From NCBI RefSeq assembly GCF_003597395.2, contig NC_133771.1, positions 54,725,475 to 54,789,474 of the forward strand: a DNA stretch of 64,000 nucleotides, in the 5' to 3' direction. Of the stretch, positions 46,691 to 57,639 are shown in pieces (the stretch's first letter is position 1; every line of letters begins with the position of its first letter). The DNA comes from Chelonoidis abingdonii. Its lineage: Eukaryota > Chordata > Testudines > Testudinidae. The notes beneath the pieces were generated by a model. The model saw nothing but the letters and a program-made list of their open reading frames with translations. It was not told where the DNA came from and did not search any database. The position numbers and the translations under genes were made by a program.

Positions 46691-47076
46691 GCCTCTCTGC
46701 TGTGAGCTCTACATATCAGTCTATTAGCAATTATTAACTCTTTGCAGGCTGAGGAGAAACTCTGCTCCATTTCAAATGATTTCAGCTCTCAGTGATTTTT
46801 AGTTCTTAACAGTCAGGGCAGAAACGAGTCTTACAACAACTGATTTCAGCTCTTAGTGAGCATTTAACATAATTAAGAGGCTCCAAATGAAGCCTATTTA
46901 GCTTTATTCTTTAAACAATAGAGAGAAACATATTAAACCAGTCTAGGAAAGACCCTTAAGAGTGTTCAGCCTCTTACTTTCAAGCTGACATTCGAGCCCC
47001 TGCTTAACGAGGTTCTTTCAAATGAGAGTGACAGCTTAAGCACAATCATTTGGGATGGGTTAAGCACAGTCCTGCT

Positions 47077-50000
47077 CAGGGCTGACCCACAACATTTTGG
47101 CACCAGAGGTGGGGAGCTCAAATGACGCCCCGATACTCCCTCACTTGGGCCAAAACTTTGAAAGTTCTTAATTCTGCCTTCTTCCTGTTCTACTCCTCTC
47201 ATGGTACTGCTCTGCTACCTACCCCAATAAAGGAGAACTAACAACTTAAAATGCCTTGTTCAAAAATTTTAAGTAATGCTTACATTTGCTGTTCAGGCAT
47301 TTGAAAGTTAACTTTTCCTGTCTGAATAGTAAACACTGGCATTTTTTCTGTTTGAATAATCAAAGTGGTGCTTTCTGTGCTTTTTTGGTTGCAAACATTT
47401 GAACTGCGTCCTGAAGGTCCACAGTCTGAGTCAGCTCATGGTCTATTGATATGGTTGCAAGGCCAACCAGTTTCTCCTGTGTCATTGTGGAGCATAGATG
47501 TGTTTTTATTAACTTCATCTTGGAGAAGCTGAATTCTCCATTGGCAACTGTTACAGGAAGTGTTAGAAGTATGCACAGAGCAACAAAAGCATTTGGAAAG
47601 AGGGCGTTCATCTTATTTGTCCACATATATTCCAGAATAGCCTTTGACGTTGATCCTGCTGAAATGTATCTTGAAAGGGCTTTCAGTTCATCACCTAAAT
47701 CACGTGCATCAATATTGTGCATGTCATCATGTGTCAACACAGTCTCTAGTGCCTTGCGTTGCTGGTGTAGGTCTTCTTCAAGTATAAAGAGGAGTTTTGG
47801 AATATCATACAACATCTCAACTATATTGCTGTGTTCCTTGAGCTGCATGAAACTTTCTTCAGCTGACTGTATTGCATAATCTAACACCTGGTTAAAGAAT
47901 TCAACTTTGAATTTTTGTTTGAGGTCTCCTATGGGATTATCCCGTGCCTTGTAATCAAAATGTCTTCTTCGGTGACTCTTGTATACTTGAACGGATGGGG
48001 AAATATCTTCAGTGTGAAGTTCCTCTGCCAACTTCTGTGCACTCTCAGAACATTTTGAAATCCCTCATCTGACTGGTGAGACCGTATATATGGCTTTGCT
48101 TTGTCCAGTTGTTCCATTGCTCCAGATATATCAAGGTCAACATGTGGGATATAATATGTTTCAAACAATATGTCACACCAGAACACTAAGCCACACAGAA
48201 ATGTGAAGTTATGTATGTTTCTGGTGATTCCATTTCCCTCTGCCACTGTTCTCCCACGAACAGTTCCTGTCATAGCTTTATCCTCCATAATGGCAACTAT
48301 GGCATCATCTATCTTCCCCATTTGGTCTTTGATATGCTTTATCGCCTCAAGTTTCCCATCATGTGCCATTCAGTGGTTTCAGTGTCAGAGAGGATGTTCC
48401 CAGATGTTGCTTCAAAAATTTGCCATTGATGATACAGAGAAAGATACATAAATGCTTTGAATTACATTAAAAAATTCAGCAGCCTCACTAGACGCTGATA
48501 CTGCATCACTGAGCACCAAGTTCAATGAATGAGAACTGCATGAGACAAAAAAAGCTCGAGAATTTAACTCTTGGATCCATGTCTGCACTGCTCTGTTCTT
48601 TCCTCTCATGTTGTCACCATTATCGTAGACCTGACCTTGCATGTCAGCTATCGCAATTCCCGTATCTTCCAGCTTTTTAAGAAGTATATTTGTCCTACCA
48701 GCTCCCGTCGTATCATCAATGTCAATAAATTCTAGAAATTCCTCTGACAGTCACCATTGCAGGGATATTTTCACTAGGTTCTGTTGTTTTTACAAAACGC
48801 ATCATTAAAGTCATTTGTTCCATATGGCTAAAGTCAGCTGTGCAGTCCAGAACAACAGAGTAATATCTTGCTGACTTCAGATCTGCCACGATCTTCTGTT
48901 TGACTTTTGTTGCCAGTAACTGTATGATCTCATTTTGAATTGTTTTTCCAAGGTAGTGGTGTGTGTACATTTCTTGGGGGGTGTTTCTTCTTAGATGCTT
49001 CTGGAGTACAGCATCAAACTCAGCCATCAGCTCCACAATTTTAAGGAAGTTTCCATTGTTTGGCACATACAGCTGATCTGAAGTGCAAGGTTTTGGGTAG
49101 CAAGCATTCTTTGTTCTTTTTGAAACATTTTTGCCATAAAGATTACTCTGATGCAATCTTCTCCTGATCGTTGATTGACTCTGATTGGCCTTTAACCCCC
49201 CCTGTAGTCTCATCTGCAAGTCTTTCCGCCTATGGAATGCCACTCTGCGTGATTCGCTGCCTTTTCGTGCATGCCCAATTTCTGGTCAGATTTTTTTCCA
49301 TGTTTTTGTGTTCCTGTAGGAACCCAACTGTGGCTTGGAAACATTAGGACTGAAGAGTTCTTTCACACAACAACAGTATGCAGCATTCTGGGTTTTTGAG
49401 TACATAAGCCATGGCCTCTCCACTTTGTCACCACTGAGGATTTCACGCCAGTAACTGTGTGGATGGAAACTCCATTCATTTCTTTTATGGAAGAACCTAA
49501 GCTTCATTTCCTATAGTCCATGCAGACAAGCAAAGTCTTTTCAGGCTACTTCTCAGTGGTCCACTGTCCTGGATCATCTAGACTTAAGAACTAAACTCAG
49601 AGCAGCGTTCTGTGCCTCCACCACACTCTTCTCCGATCTACCCTTTTCTTCAGGAATGTGCATGGTTACATCCATTTGAGATGAAGATATGGATGCTTCA
49701 GTAGCTGCCAGGTCACCTGCACTCTGTCTAACTGGAAGATCAGGCATCTCCTTACCACTCACATCCTGGGGCCTGAAGGCTCACCATGAACATTTGTGTC
49801 TGTGTATTTCAGGAGAGCGCCTTCGTGCATAGATAGAAAAGCTTCCTTTTCTTTCTTTTTCTGAATGCTGCCCCACAGGGGTGATTCTTCTTTCACTCAT
49901 GACTGCTGTTCTGTGCCAATTATAGTGGCTCTCAACATTCAATTGAAGGGGACAAATAAGCAGGCTGGTATCAGGGACTGAGTGAGCGAAGATATCAGGT

Positions 50001-50413
50001 CTTAAGGGTCTAACTGGCTTCTACTACTTCAGTTGACTGCCTGTTCTCCTCAAGTGGGTCCAGGGAAGCAGCAGGAAACAGGAAGCTCCCTGAGAAGCTG
50101 GTGTTAATCAGTCCAGGCTCCTGGGGGTGCTAGAGAGGTACATAAGAGGCTCCTCCTCTTCTCTCTCCCTGCATCTCCTGCTGCTTTCTGTTATTCTCCC
50201 TCACCTTTTCTCCTGCCTGCCTGTTACGTCTCTTATGCCATCCTTCCTCCAGCACAGCACTCCACCATCTTTGTGCATCTAGAGCAGAAAGCATACATAT
50301 GCACCAGCAGCAGATACAATTTTCTACACTCTGAGTCCTAGTGGTGCCCCACCCCCACAGTCTGGCACCTGAGGCAGCCGCCTCAGTTCGCCTCATGGTA
50401 AGGCCAGCCCTGG
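47077..50413 (-). mobile_element. Complete hAT transposon (ZMYM/TTF-finger type), 3.3 kb
   Basis: The ends are CAGGGCTGACC (47077) and the reverse complement of CAGGGCTGGCC (50413). The identical 8-bp words GTCCTGCT flank it at 47069-47076 and 50414-50421. Inside, on the minus strand, is a broken hAT transposase gene running from about 49900 to 47360, preceded by a 5' leader of about 500 bp. An 8-bp duplication and CAGGG ends are diagnostic of hAT transposition. The copy is complete in extent but inactive because its gene is frameshifted. Confidence 0.92.
47360..49900 (-). pseudogene. hAT transposase with TTF zinc finger, frameshifted
   Basis: The gene that moved the element. A probable start ATG is at 49900 (MSERRITPVGQHSEKERKG). 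Pieces then follow in order: an N-terminal region (49762-49574); a TTF-type zinc-finger region with RPWLMYSKTQNAAYCCCVKE (49507-49286); a catalytic-core segment with YYSVVLDCTADFSHMEQMTL (49243-48722, first catalytic Asp); AFFVSCSSHSLNLVLSDA (48642-48412); a segment at 48369-47929; and the C-terminal dimerisation part with PVTVANGEFSFSKMKLIKTH (48031-47360). The family resembles ZMYM6/DUF4371-type hAT proteins. At least five frame changes or stops are needed to join these, so it is a pseudogene. Confidence 0.88.
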
Positions 50414-50540
50414 TCCTGCTTTCCTGTATTCCTACAATAATTACAACATTGGTAACCATATTTCCCCCTCTGACCAAGTTGAACAGAGGCTCTTATCTGT
50501 CAAGAATTCACTGGGATATTCTGTTGCCCAATCTATAAGT

Positions 50541-51514
50541 TATGTATTAATTATATTGATTACTTAAGAATTCCCAATTATTCCTTTGAGGGCTGACAGG
50601 CTTTTGTCCCAAGATCAGGCCCAGTATTATCCAAATTATTATATAGCTGGAAACCCTGGCATGCACAGCTGCAACACTCATACTACAGGATCTCGTCTAT
50701 ATTTACAAATAGATTATTAATATATTTAGTAGAGTCATAAACACCCCAGCTCAGGAAGGTAGGTAAAGATACTACAAAATGTGGATCTGCACATCCATAT
50801 AATCACTCCATCCCTTGCACAATAGCCTGAAATGTTGGCCATTATCTTCCTCATCACTATCACTAGTGGCCATCATTCTGTCACCTCTCAAGGACTACAT
50901 ATCTTTCTCCTACTGCCCATAGGCTGGATGCAACTTTTATAATATGCTACACAAACACTACTATGTCTGATGCATATTAAGGAGGGATTTTCCCCCTTTT
51001 CTTCATATGTATATCATCACCTTGCCAGTGTTAGAGTCCTTCTCCTATAGCATAGTATATGAATGATCTCAACTTATCATATATGACGATTTGTTACCAT
51101 GATCCTCTTGGGTTAGATATCTGCAGATGTAGCTCATGTACCTTTTATGTATATCAGTTCATTGCTATTGCTTGTGGTTGGGTCACGGTCCTGATCAAAA
51201 ATTCCCCTTAAACGCTCTATTTTCAGATCCCCAGCACTTCAGACTTTCCGTTGGGCCATATATCTGTTCAAAGTTTATCTGTTCAAAGTTCATAGGCCCC
51301 AAAACTTATGCTACCTTGCTGAAGCTAATGTCTTATAGGATACAGGCCTGTAGATTCCTTGCATTACCACTGAATATAATAAAAGCAGAATATAATGCAA
51401 AGGAGTGAATATATTAAAGATAAGTTAGTCCAATGGGCTACAATTCTGTTGTGGGCCTCTCAATCTCTCCTATTGAAGTTGTTGCAGTGTGGATGAATAT
51501 TTTAATAGTCACTG
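50541..51514. other. No gene seen
   Basis: AT-rich non-coding sequence. The 90-codon plus frame at 51136-51408 shows no recognisable domain. Confidence 0.35.
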
Positions 51515-51590
51515 AGCCTAGTGGCTAGGGCCCAAAACTGGGAGATAGGAGACCCAGGGTCCGGTCCCCTTCTAATCTGAGCACAGCTGG
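51515..51590 (+). repeat. tRNA-derived SINE head
   Basis: AGTGGCTAGGG (about 51519) and GGGTCCGGTCCC (about 51557) are in A-box and B-box positions of a tRNA-type promoter, with 'gggagataggagacccaggg' between. It is short, with the body lost. Confidence 0.55.
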
Positions 51591-51804
51591 ACACTTGAGA
51601 AATTCCCTGGCAGAGGAGTAATTACATTAGGGCCAGTGATCAAGGAACCATACCTGCATAGTTTTGAGTGAACTAGTGAACTGCGGTGGTGCAAGTGGTT
51701 GGATGGGCGAATCACCCAGCTATGGCAGTAGTTATGTACTCAGGCAGCTAGCCCTATTGGTGCAGCTATTCTTCTATTTTAGGTAGCTAACTTGATCAGA
51801 AATT

Positions 51805-51822
51805 GTGTGTGTGTGTGTGTGT
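51805..51822. repeat. (GT)9 microsatellite
   Basis: Eighteen bases of perfect GT repeat. Confidence 0.95.
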
Positions 51823-52449
51823 CGCTTTGAGATGTAAATTACACCTCCAGCTTCAAGTGTAAACATACCCTAACTCATACCCTAAATGGGATCTAACCTT
51901 TAATCAGATGTTTGCTTGTACAGGCCTCATCTAGGACTGCATTCACTCTGTCCAGCATTTATCCACTTTAATTTTCCTACACTCTGTAATAGCCAGTGAT
52001 CTATCAAGGAGCTGAAAACATTAATTTATTAAAAACACCCACATCACTTACACTTGTTGGCATTGTTCTACATACCACAAATGTTATGTATGTATATTTT
52101 GGACCTGTAAGGATGACAAACATTTGGAGTTAATGGGCCGGAAAATTAGCTGTATTCAGTTGAATAATAATACTAAAAAGGACTTTGTCACAAGTCCGTT
52201 GTGTGCTGGGAGATACCACATAATGAAGACACGTTAAATATAGGAGGTAAATGGATGAAAGGAAGTCTATCGGCTGTGAAACAAACATACACAATCCTGC
52301 ACAACTGGAGATGATCTATATCACTAGAAAGACCTATCACCTTTACTTATAAAGAATGGGGTCAATGTTAGACCTGGGGCAGATGAATGGAACTTTATGG
52401 ACTTTCAGTGGAGCTAACCTTGCTTTGTGGGAAGTCTGAATCTGGCAGC
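51823..52449. other. No gene seen
   Basis: No supported coding frame or repeat boundary. Confidence 0.35.
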
Positions 52450-52890
52450 TGTGATGAGGTTCAGTCACCACTGTGGCACTTCCTATTGGCCACCTTGGGA
52501 ATTAGCTCTGCACCATTTCTGGTGGTTTCTTGTCCACCATCACCTCTGTTCCTGGACCCATGTCACTCCAAGTACCATGGCATCCTCCTCAGGACATTGC
52601 CCTCCAGCTGTGCCTCACTCTGTGCTCCCTTCTACCATGGGACCTGAAAGCTGGCTGACCAGACACTTCCCTCAGTGGTGACTACAACCCATTGTCTGGC
52701 CACTTCCTCAGTGGCAAGGGAGGGGGAGCCACCCACTACTCTGGGTTCTCGCCCAGGACCCTGTAGATGGTCATTGTTTGCTGTGTCCCCTCTGACTCTT
52801 CAGTTTATTTCCGTGGGCCACTTCCCTGGGGCCCTCAACACCTTCTTTGCCCTTACCTCAGAGGTTCAGCCTGCCAGTCTTAGCAGCTAG
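52450..52890 (-). repeat. Second, truncated copy of the 20184-20981 LTR family
   Basis: It begins TGTGATGAGG, then 'gggaattagctctgcacc', 'ctcaggacattgccctccag' and 'cccactactctgggttctcg', in the same order as the first copy. It lacks the CCAAT/TATA part, so the 5' U3 end is missing. No target duplication was found. Confidence 0.6.
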
Positions 52891-53329
52891 CCAAGAGCTC
52901 TCTATAACTTCCCTGGTCCCTGCTGGCAGCATCACTTTGTCCAGGATGCTGTCAGTCCCCTTCCTCTTGTTGTCAGCTTGTTCTACTATCAAATAACTTG
53001 CAGTATATTATGTTCAGGAACACTGGAAATATTGATTTTTTTGACAATCCAGCTGGGGATTAGCCAATAATGCTTTACATGGAAGGAGCTGGAGCAATAT
53101 TTCTAGGTTAATGATACAGCAACAAATATATCAATTCCCAGTCTACTGAATGCAATGGAAGAAACATACATAGTTTACTATGCATATCAATGATGTCTCA
53201 GAAGCCAATAGTTTCAACATTAGCACCTAGGGAAGGTTCTTTAGGACTGCTTATCATCAGAGCAACTTGTTATAACAAAAAGGTTCTGATCTCATAGGAG
53301 AATCAATGTGAACAAAAATCTATTTCTTT
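52891..53329. other. No gene seen
   Basis: Possibly part of the decayed Ty3-like element that follows. No frame can be supported. Confidence 0.35.
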
Positions 53330-53700
53330 CCATATAGCAACTTTTAGTAAATAAATAAATGCCAGGATATTGTCAGTTTGGAGATGGATTGAATGATGCT
53401 TGAAGGATAGATTATTATGCAGAATCCATAACAAAAGTGTACAAAAAAGAGACTTCTGACAGGAACAGACTTCCTATCTAAAAATGGTGTTGAAATTACA
53501 GTGGCTATGGAAACTGAGACTTAAGATGCAGAAGAATTATATTCAAGGCCAGGACAGAGGGCAATGTCCATAAAATATGTACCATATCAAAAGCCGAACA
53601 GCAAATTGGAAATAGCAAACAGCTAAGGAGCCTGACATTTGCTACTGCTGTGGAAGTGGGTCAGACATCCATTACAATGCTGTATAAACTGTAATAAAAA
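53330..53700 (+). pseudogene. Ty3/gypsy-like gag remnant
   Basis: One frame reads VEITVAMETETxDAEEL and later CYCCGSGSDIHYNAV, matching the end of a capsid domain followed by the first zinc knuckle of Ty3/gypsy gag (C-x2-C-x4-H-x4-C pattern with the last Cys lost). Stops interrupt it. A related RT/RNase H remnant lies 6 kb downstream, but nothing shows they belong to one insertion. Confidence 0.5.
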
Positions 53701-54327
53701 AGGCTGCATCTGAAAAGTACACGTCCCAGGGAAAGAATAAAATGCTCTTGCTATTGATATGGGGATAACATTATGCGGGCTAGGAGAGACATAGATCGGA
53801 AATATTTCAATAAAAGCAAAAATGTCAGAAATAATATTTTTTTCCAAACATGCTACGGACAGAACTAGGATCCTGATCCTGGGCTTAGAAGAACTATCAG
53901 ATTTGCAAAAGAGAACAAATGAACACTTGGTCTGTAATGTGAATCGCATTCTTGCTCCACAATCTGAATATCATAAACACCAAGGGCCTGATTGTCTGCT
54001 GTCTTCCAGCTTTATGTGAATTTACATTAGTGCAACTGAGTCAGAATGCTAGCGTATCATGTCACTTTGCCCAGGTATGAAAGACTACTCAAATGCAAGG
54101 TAGCATTGAACCAGGCCCCCAGATTCTCATGTGAGTACGTGAGAGATGAGAGCAGTCATTTACTAGAAGGAGATGCTTACTTCCTGTCATCATTCTGGGG
54201 TGCAATCCAGACCAGCGAGTGTCACTGCCTACTCTGTAACCCTGGGTGCCTCAAGTGCCCTGCTGCTCTATTTCACAGCCTGGACACCAGCTGCCAACAG
54301 TGAAGCAAGTTGGGCCCTGAGTCAGGC
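53701..54327. other. No gene seen
   Basis: The short open frames on both strands carry no recognisable motif. Confidence 0.35.
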
Positions 54328-54369
54328 CCAGGAATGTACAGCACAGGTCTCTGTGCTGTACATTCCTGG
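54328..54369. repeat. Perfect 19-bp hairpin with 4-nt loop
   Basis: Stem CCAGGAATGTACAGCACAG (54328-54346), loop GTCT, and the exact complement at 54351-54369. Confidence 0.92.
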
Positions 54370-54758
54370 ATCAGCAATTCTGACTCCAAAAGCCTGCCTG
54401 CAGCACAACAATACCAGAGTTCCACCAGCCTTAGTTACTACTCCAACACACCTCCAGTCCTAATTATTCCCAGAACCATGGGCCCTGAGTGTCAAACCCT
54501 CTCCTTGACCACTTAGAGAAATAATTAGGTTTGTGTGCTCCTTTAAAGAGGCAAAAGCACATTGCACCTTATTAACTGAACTGGCGTAAATACACCCTTC
54601 CAATCAAACAAAGCACTCCATTGGTTTGAAGTAAAAATAAAACAAATTTATTAACAATAGGACATAGGTTAAGTGATGCCAAGTAAAAGGAATACAGTCA
54701 GAAAGGGTTACAAGCAAATAGAAGCGAAAACATGCATCTAAAAGTCTAAAACTTAATC

Positions 54759-55081
54759 TAGGGATCAGCAACCTTTGGCACGTGGTTCACCAGGGTAAGG
54801 ATCCTGCCGGGCCGGGCTGGTTTGTTTACCTGCTGCATCCACAGGTTCACGGCTCCCACTGGCTGTGATTCACTGTCTCAGGCCAATGGGGGCTGCAGGA
54901 GGTGGTGTGGGCTGATGGATGTGCTGGCTGCCGCTTCCCACAACCCCCATTGGCCTGGAGCGGCAAACTGCAGACATTGGGAGCCCCGATTGTCTGACCC
55001 TGCAAACGTGGCAGGTAAACTGGCCTGGCCTGCCAGTGTGCTTACCCTGGTGAACCGCGTGTCAAAGGTTGCCGATCCCTG
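54759..55081. mobile_element. Palindromic hAT MITE, 323 bp
   Basis: The left end is TAGGGATCAGCAACCTTTGG. The right end, reversed, is CAGGGATCGGCAACCTTTGA. Matching runs on for about 40 bp with four differences, then loosely over both 155-bp arms. The flanks ACTTAATC (54751-54758) and ATTTAATC (55082-55089) form an 8-bp duplication with one transition. It has no coding capacity. Confidence 0.9.
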
Positions 55082-55089
55082 ATTTAATC

Positions 55090-56049
55090 TAACAAGGTAC
55101 AGATTTTGTTCAAGATGGTGTTACTCACCAATCATTCTTCTCAACCATGAGCAGCATGACTACTCCTTTTGAGAAGGCTGCATATGCCCAGACCATGGCC
55201 TCATCCTGAGACTCAGCCTCCTACTCCTGAAGTTTTGCCCATCCTCCACTCCCAGCCCCAACTGGCACCCTCCTCTGTGCCCAGTACGCCTACTCATGCC
55301 TCCTTGACCCCTCCCCAAAACTGCAGCCGTCCGTCAGCCAACGACCTGCTCACTGCATGTGCAAGCCTCTTCACACCTTCCCATAAGGCTGCCATGCAGG
55401 AGGAGTGGGGATGGGAAGAGGTGGAGCCTTGGGGCAAGAGGACGAGTGGGAGCATGGCCTTGGGGCAGAGTGTGGGAGGCTCTAGCCAAAGCACCCACCC
55501 TTTCAATGGCAGTATGCTCCAAAGAAGGCAGTCCAGCAGTTTAGGGAAGCATAGCATCCTGTGACCTCTTATACTGATGCCTATATTTTCAGCCATGGCT
55601 GACTTTCCCTCAATTAGGACCTTCCACAGAAGTACAAGGTGTAGGTTTCCCTTCCCTTCCTAGGTAAAAGATCTTTGCCTAATCTGGTTTCTCACCTATA
55701 TTCAGTTCTCAGAGACTTCCCTCACTCTTGGTTGAAAAATCCATCTCTCATTTTGCAAGAGCTCTGGACCTTGTGCCTGTTTAGCAATGGATGCCAAAAT
55801 AGCATTCTGTCTTTACTTATGTCTCAAAGTTAAATGACCTTTGTGACCCAGTGGACGTGGGGCAGCCCTCACGGATAATGCCAAAGTCTGGGCAGGCTGC
55901 AAAAGGGAGAGCAGATACTCCCCAAACTCCCAGAACTGGTGGTTAACACTTAAGTTAAACTCACCAACCAGTCACAAACTGTGCTTCTGATCCCCCACAC
56001 TGGTTACACTGCTCTACAGCCAAAATGCTTCTGAAATAAATGTAGTCAA
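55090..56049. other. No gene; C-rich stretch
   Basis: 55190-55330 is C-rich on the plus strand, and the overlapping open frames there reflect this. No repeat ends were recognised. Confidence 0.35.
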
Positions 56050-57560
56050 ACTTTACTAATTCTGGGTCACTGAAAATGAAAATGATGCTTAAAATTGTTG
56101 ATTGGCTCTAGTCTAGCTGTTGGGCTCCAGACTATAGCAGTGGAATCTCCTGGCAGGTGATGTTAGGGTTTCCATGTTCCGTGACCATCAAAAGGATCTT
56201 GTCCCATTCTTCTTCATGGAAGGTGATCTTGTAGCCTGCAACAACATCGATGGTGTGATGGCAGCCCTCAACATCGTTCACGATCCAGATGAGTGGAGAC
56301 TGTTCATTGATTCATCGAAGACGAGTCTTAAAGCTGTTTTGCTGCATAATGGCAATGTTTTGCCATCAATTCCAGTTGGTCATGCAGTCCATAGGAAGGA
56401 AACCTATGACAACATGAAACAACTTTTGAGGTGCATAAACTATGACCAACATCAGTGGCAGCTTTGTGGCGATTTGAAGGTTGTTGCTCTCTTGCTTGGT
56501 CTGCAGACTGGATACACAAAGTACTGCTGTTTTCTCTGCGAATGGGATAGTCGTGCAAGAGATTCCCACTACATCAAGAAAGATTGGCCACTCCGACAGT
56601 CATTGGAGCCTGGGAGGAAAAGTGTTCAGCATCCACCACTTGTTAAATCAAGGAAGATTTTGTTACCACCCTTACACATCAAGCTGGGTCTGATGAAGAA
56701 CTTTGTCAAGGCCATTGACAAAACACAAGCAGCTTTCAAGTACCTCCGTGGAAAATTTCCAAGGTTAAGTGAAGCTAAGATAAAGGAAGGTGTCTTTGTT
56801 GGTCCTCAGATTCGTGAACTTCTTCGAGATGATGCATTTGACCATGCACTGCGTGGCAAGGAAAAGACGGCATGGAAAGCCTTCCAGTTAGTGGCAATAA
56901 ATTTTCTCGGAAACAACAAGGCAGACAACTACAGGTTGTTGGTGGAAAACCTCCTCAAGGCATACAAAAGCCTTGGTTGCAACATGTCACTAAAGATACA
57001 TTTTTTGCACTCTCATCTAGATTTTTTTCCACCGAACTCAGGAGCAGTGAGCGACGAGCACGGCGAGCGATTTCACCAGGACATTGCAACAATGGAGAAA
57101 CGCTATCAGGGCAAATGGAGCCCATCAATGCTTGCAGACTATTGCTGGACAGTGACAAGAGATGCTCCATTTAATGAATACAAGAGACAAGCCAAGAAGC
57201 GCCGAGTAGACACTGAATAGGACTAAACTATGTACATAATAGTTTTTTGCCTTTTGTTTCATAATAAATTTTATTTATATAACCCTTTTGCTGATTTTTA
57301 AAGTGTTACATAAACAGGACATGTGAAATATTATCATGTAAAGCAACCATAAACACATGAAAAGACCTAGGTTTACAATTTATGATTAAAACTCTACTAT
57401 CTACACAATATACATAGACATAAAATGTAAAAACTTAAATATCTTAGAAACAGTAGCCAGTTATTTTAATTGTCATATTTGAATTCAGCATATCAAAATA
57501 CATAATAAATACCACATTTTATCTCTGAAGCAGACGACTTCTCAAAAATTGTAGACCAGT
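56050..57560 (+). mobile_element. Transposon of unassigned DDE-type family, partial
   Basis: Coding similarity extends upstream of the 348-codon frame. In the same frame, 56120-56173 reads LLGSRL, a TAG, then QWNLLAGDVRVS, in continuity with the ORF, with another stop at 56114. Downstream, an AT-rich 3' region with AATAAA at 57263 runs to about 57560. Terminal inverted repeats were not identified, so the limits are approximate. Confidence 0.6.
56174..57220 (+). CDS. Putative DDE-type transposase, family not identified
   Basis: The 348-codon frame has no stop and ends with a basic tail (KRQAKKRRVDTE). Candidate catalytic and metal-binding residues: Asp46 (FIDSSKT), Asp100 (CGDLKVVALLLG), a C118-C119-x2-C122 cluster (YCCFLCEWD), His168 (PPLHIKLG), His276/279/281 (IHFLHSH), and DEHGERFHQD at 294-303 with Glu298 and a H-x4-H pair. 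The order D...D...CxxC...LH...E/H-x4-H recalls DDE transposases of the CMC (CACTA/Mirage/Chapaev) type. That placement is inference. I have an impression of similar multicopy hypothetical proteins in arthropods and cnidarians. The ATG at 56174 is probably not the native start, since homologous-looking codons lie upstream beyond two stops. The protein is therefore N-terminally truncated and likely inactive. Confidence 0.65.
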   Translation: MFRDHQKDLVPFFFMEGDLVACNNIDGVMAALNIVHDPDEWRLFIDSSKTSLKAVLLHNGNVLPSIPVGHAVHRKETYDNMKQLLRCINYDQHQWQLCGDLKVVALLLGLQTGYTKYCCFLCEWDSRARDSHYIKKDWPLRQSLEPGRKSVQHPPLVKSRKILLPPLHIKLGLMKNFVKAIDKTQAAFKYLRGKFPRLSEAKIKEGVFVGPQIRELLRDDAFDHALRGKEKTAWKAFQLVAINFLGNNKADNYRLLVENLLKAYKSLGCNMSLKIHFLHSHLDFFPPNSGAVSDEHGERFHQDIATMEKRYQGKWSPSMLADYCWTVTRDAPFNEYKRQAKKRRVDTE

Positions 57561-57639
57561 GTTATCACACAGCCCCTTTATTGCATTCCAGTTCTACGGC
57601 TATCAGCACCTAAGTCCAGTACCATGAGAAGTTATTTAA

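Larger units (their letters stand above)
45762..50540. repeat. LTR-like repeat split by a CR1 end and a hAT element
   Basis: It starts TGTAACCCTTCTGCCAGG. The text before and after each insert reads as one repeat that I remember from turtles. 'actgtccttttcccctca' continues past the CR1 fragment into 'aggttcttaagttcagcaac', and 'taagcacagtcctgct' continues past the hAT into 'ttcctgtattcctacaataa'. AATAAA occurs at about 45966. Unit boundaries at the far end are uncertain. Confidence 0.5.

Noticed and set aside
46346..46737. Plus-strand frames of 119, 99 and 72 codons
   Set aside because: These are three frames of the same C-rich degenerate tandem repeat. No protein family is recognisable.
47451..48451. 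Plus-strand frames of up to 142 codons
   Set aside because: Shadows of the minus-strand hAT transposase pieces.
52427..52681. Overlapping 86- and 84-codon frames
   Set aside because: They lie in the truncated LTR copy, with no homology to a protein that I can see.
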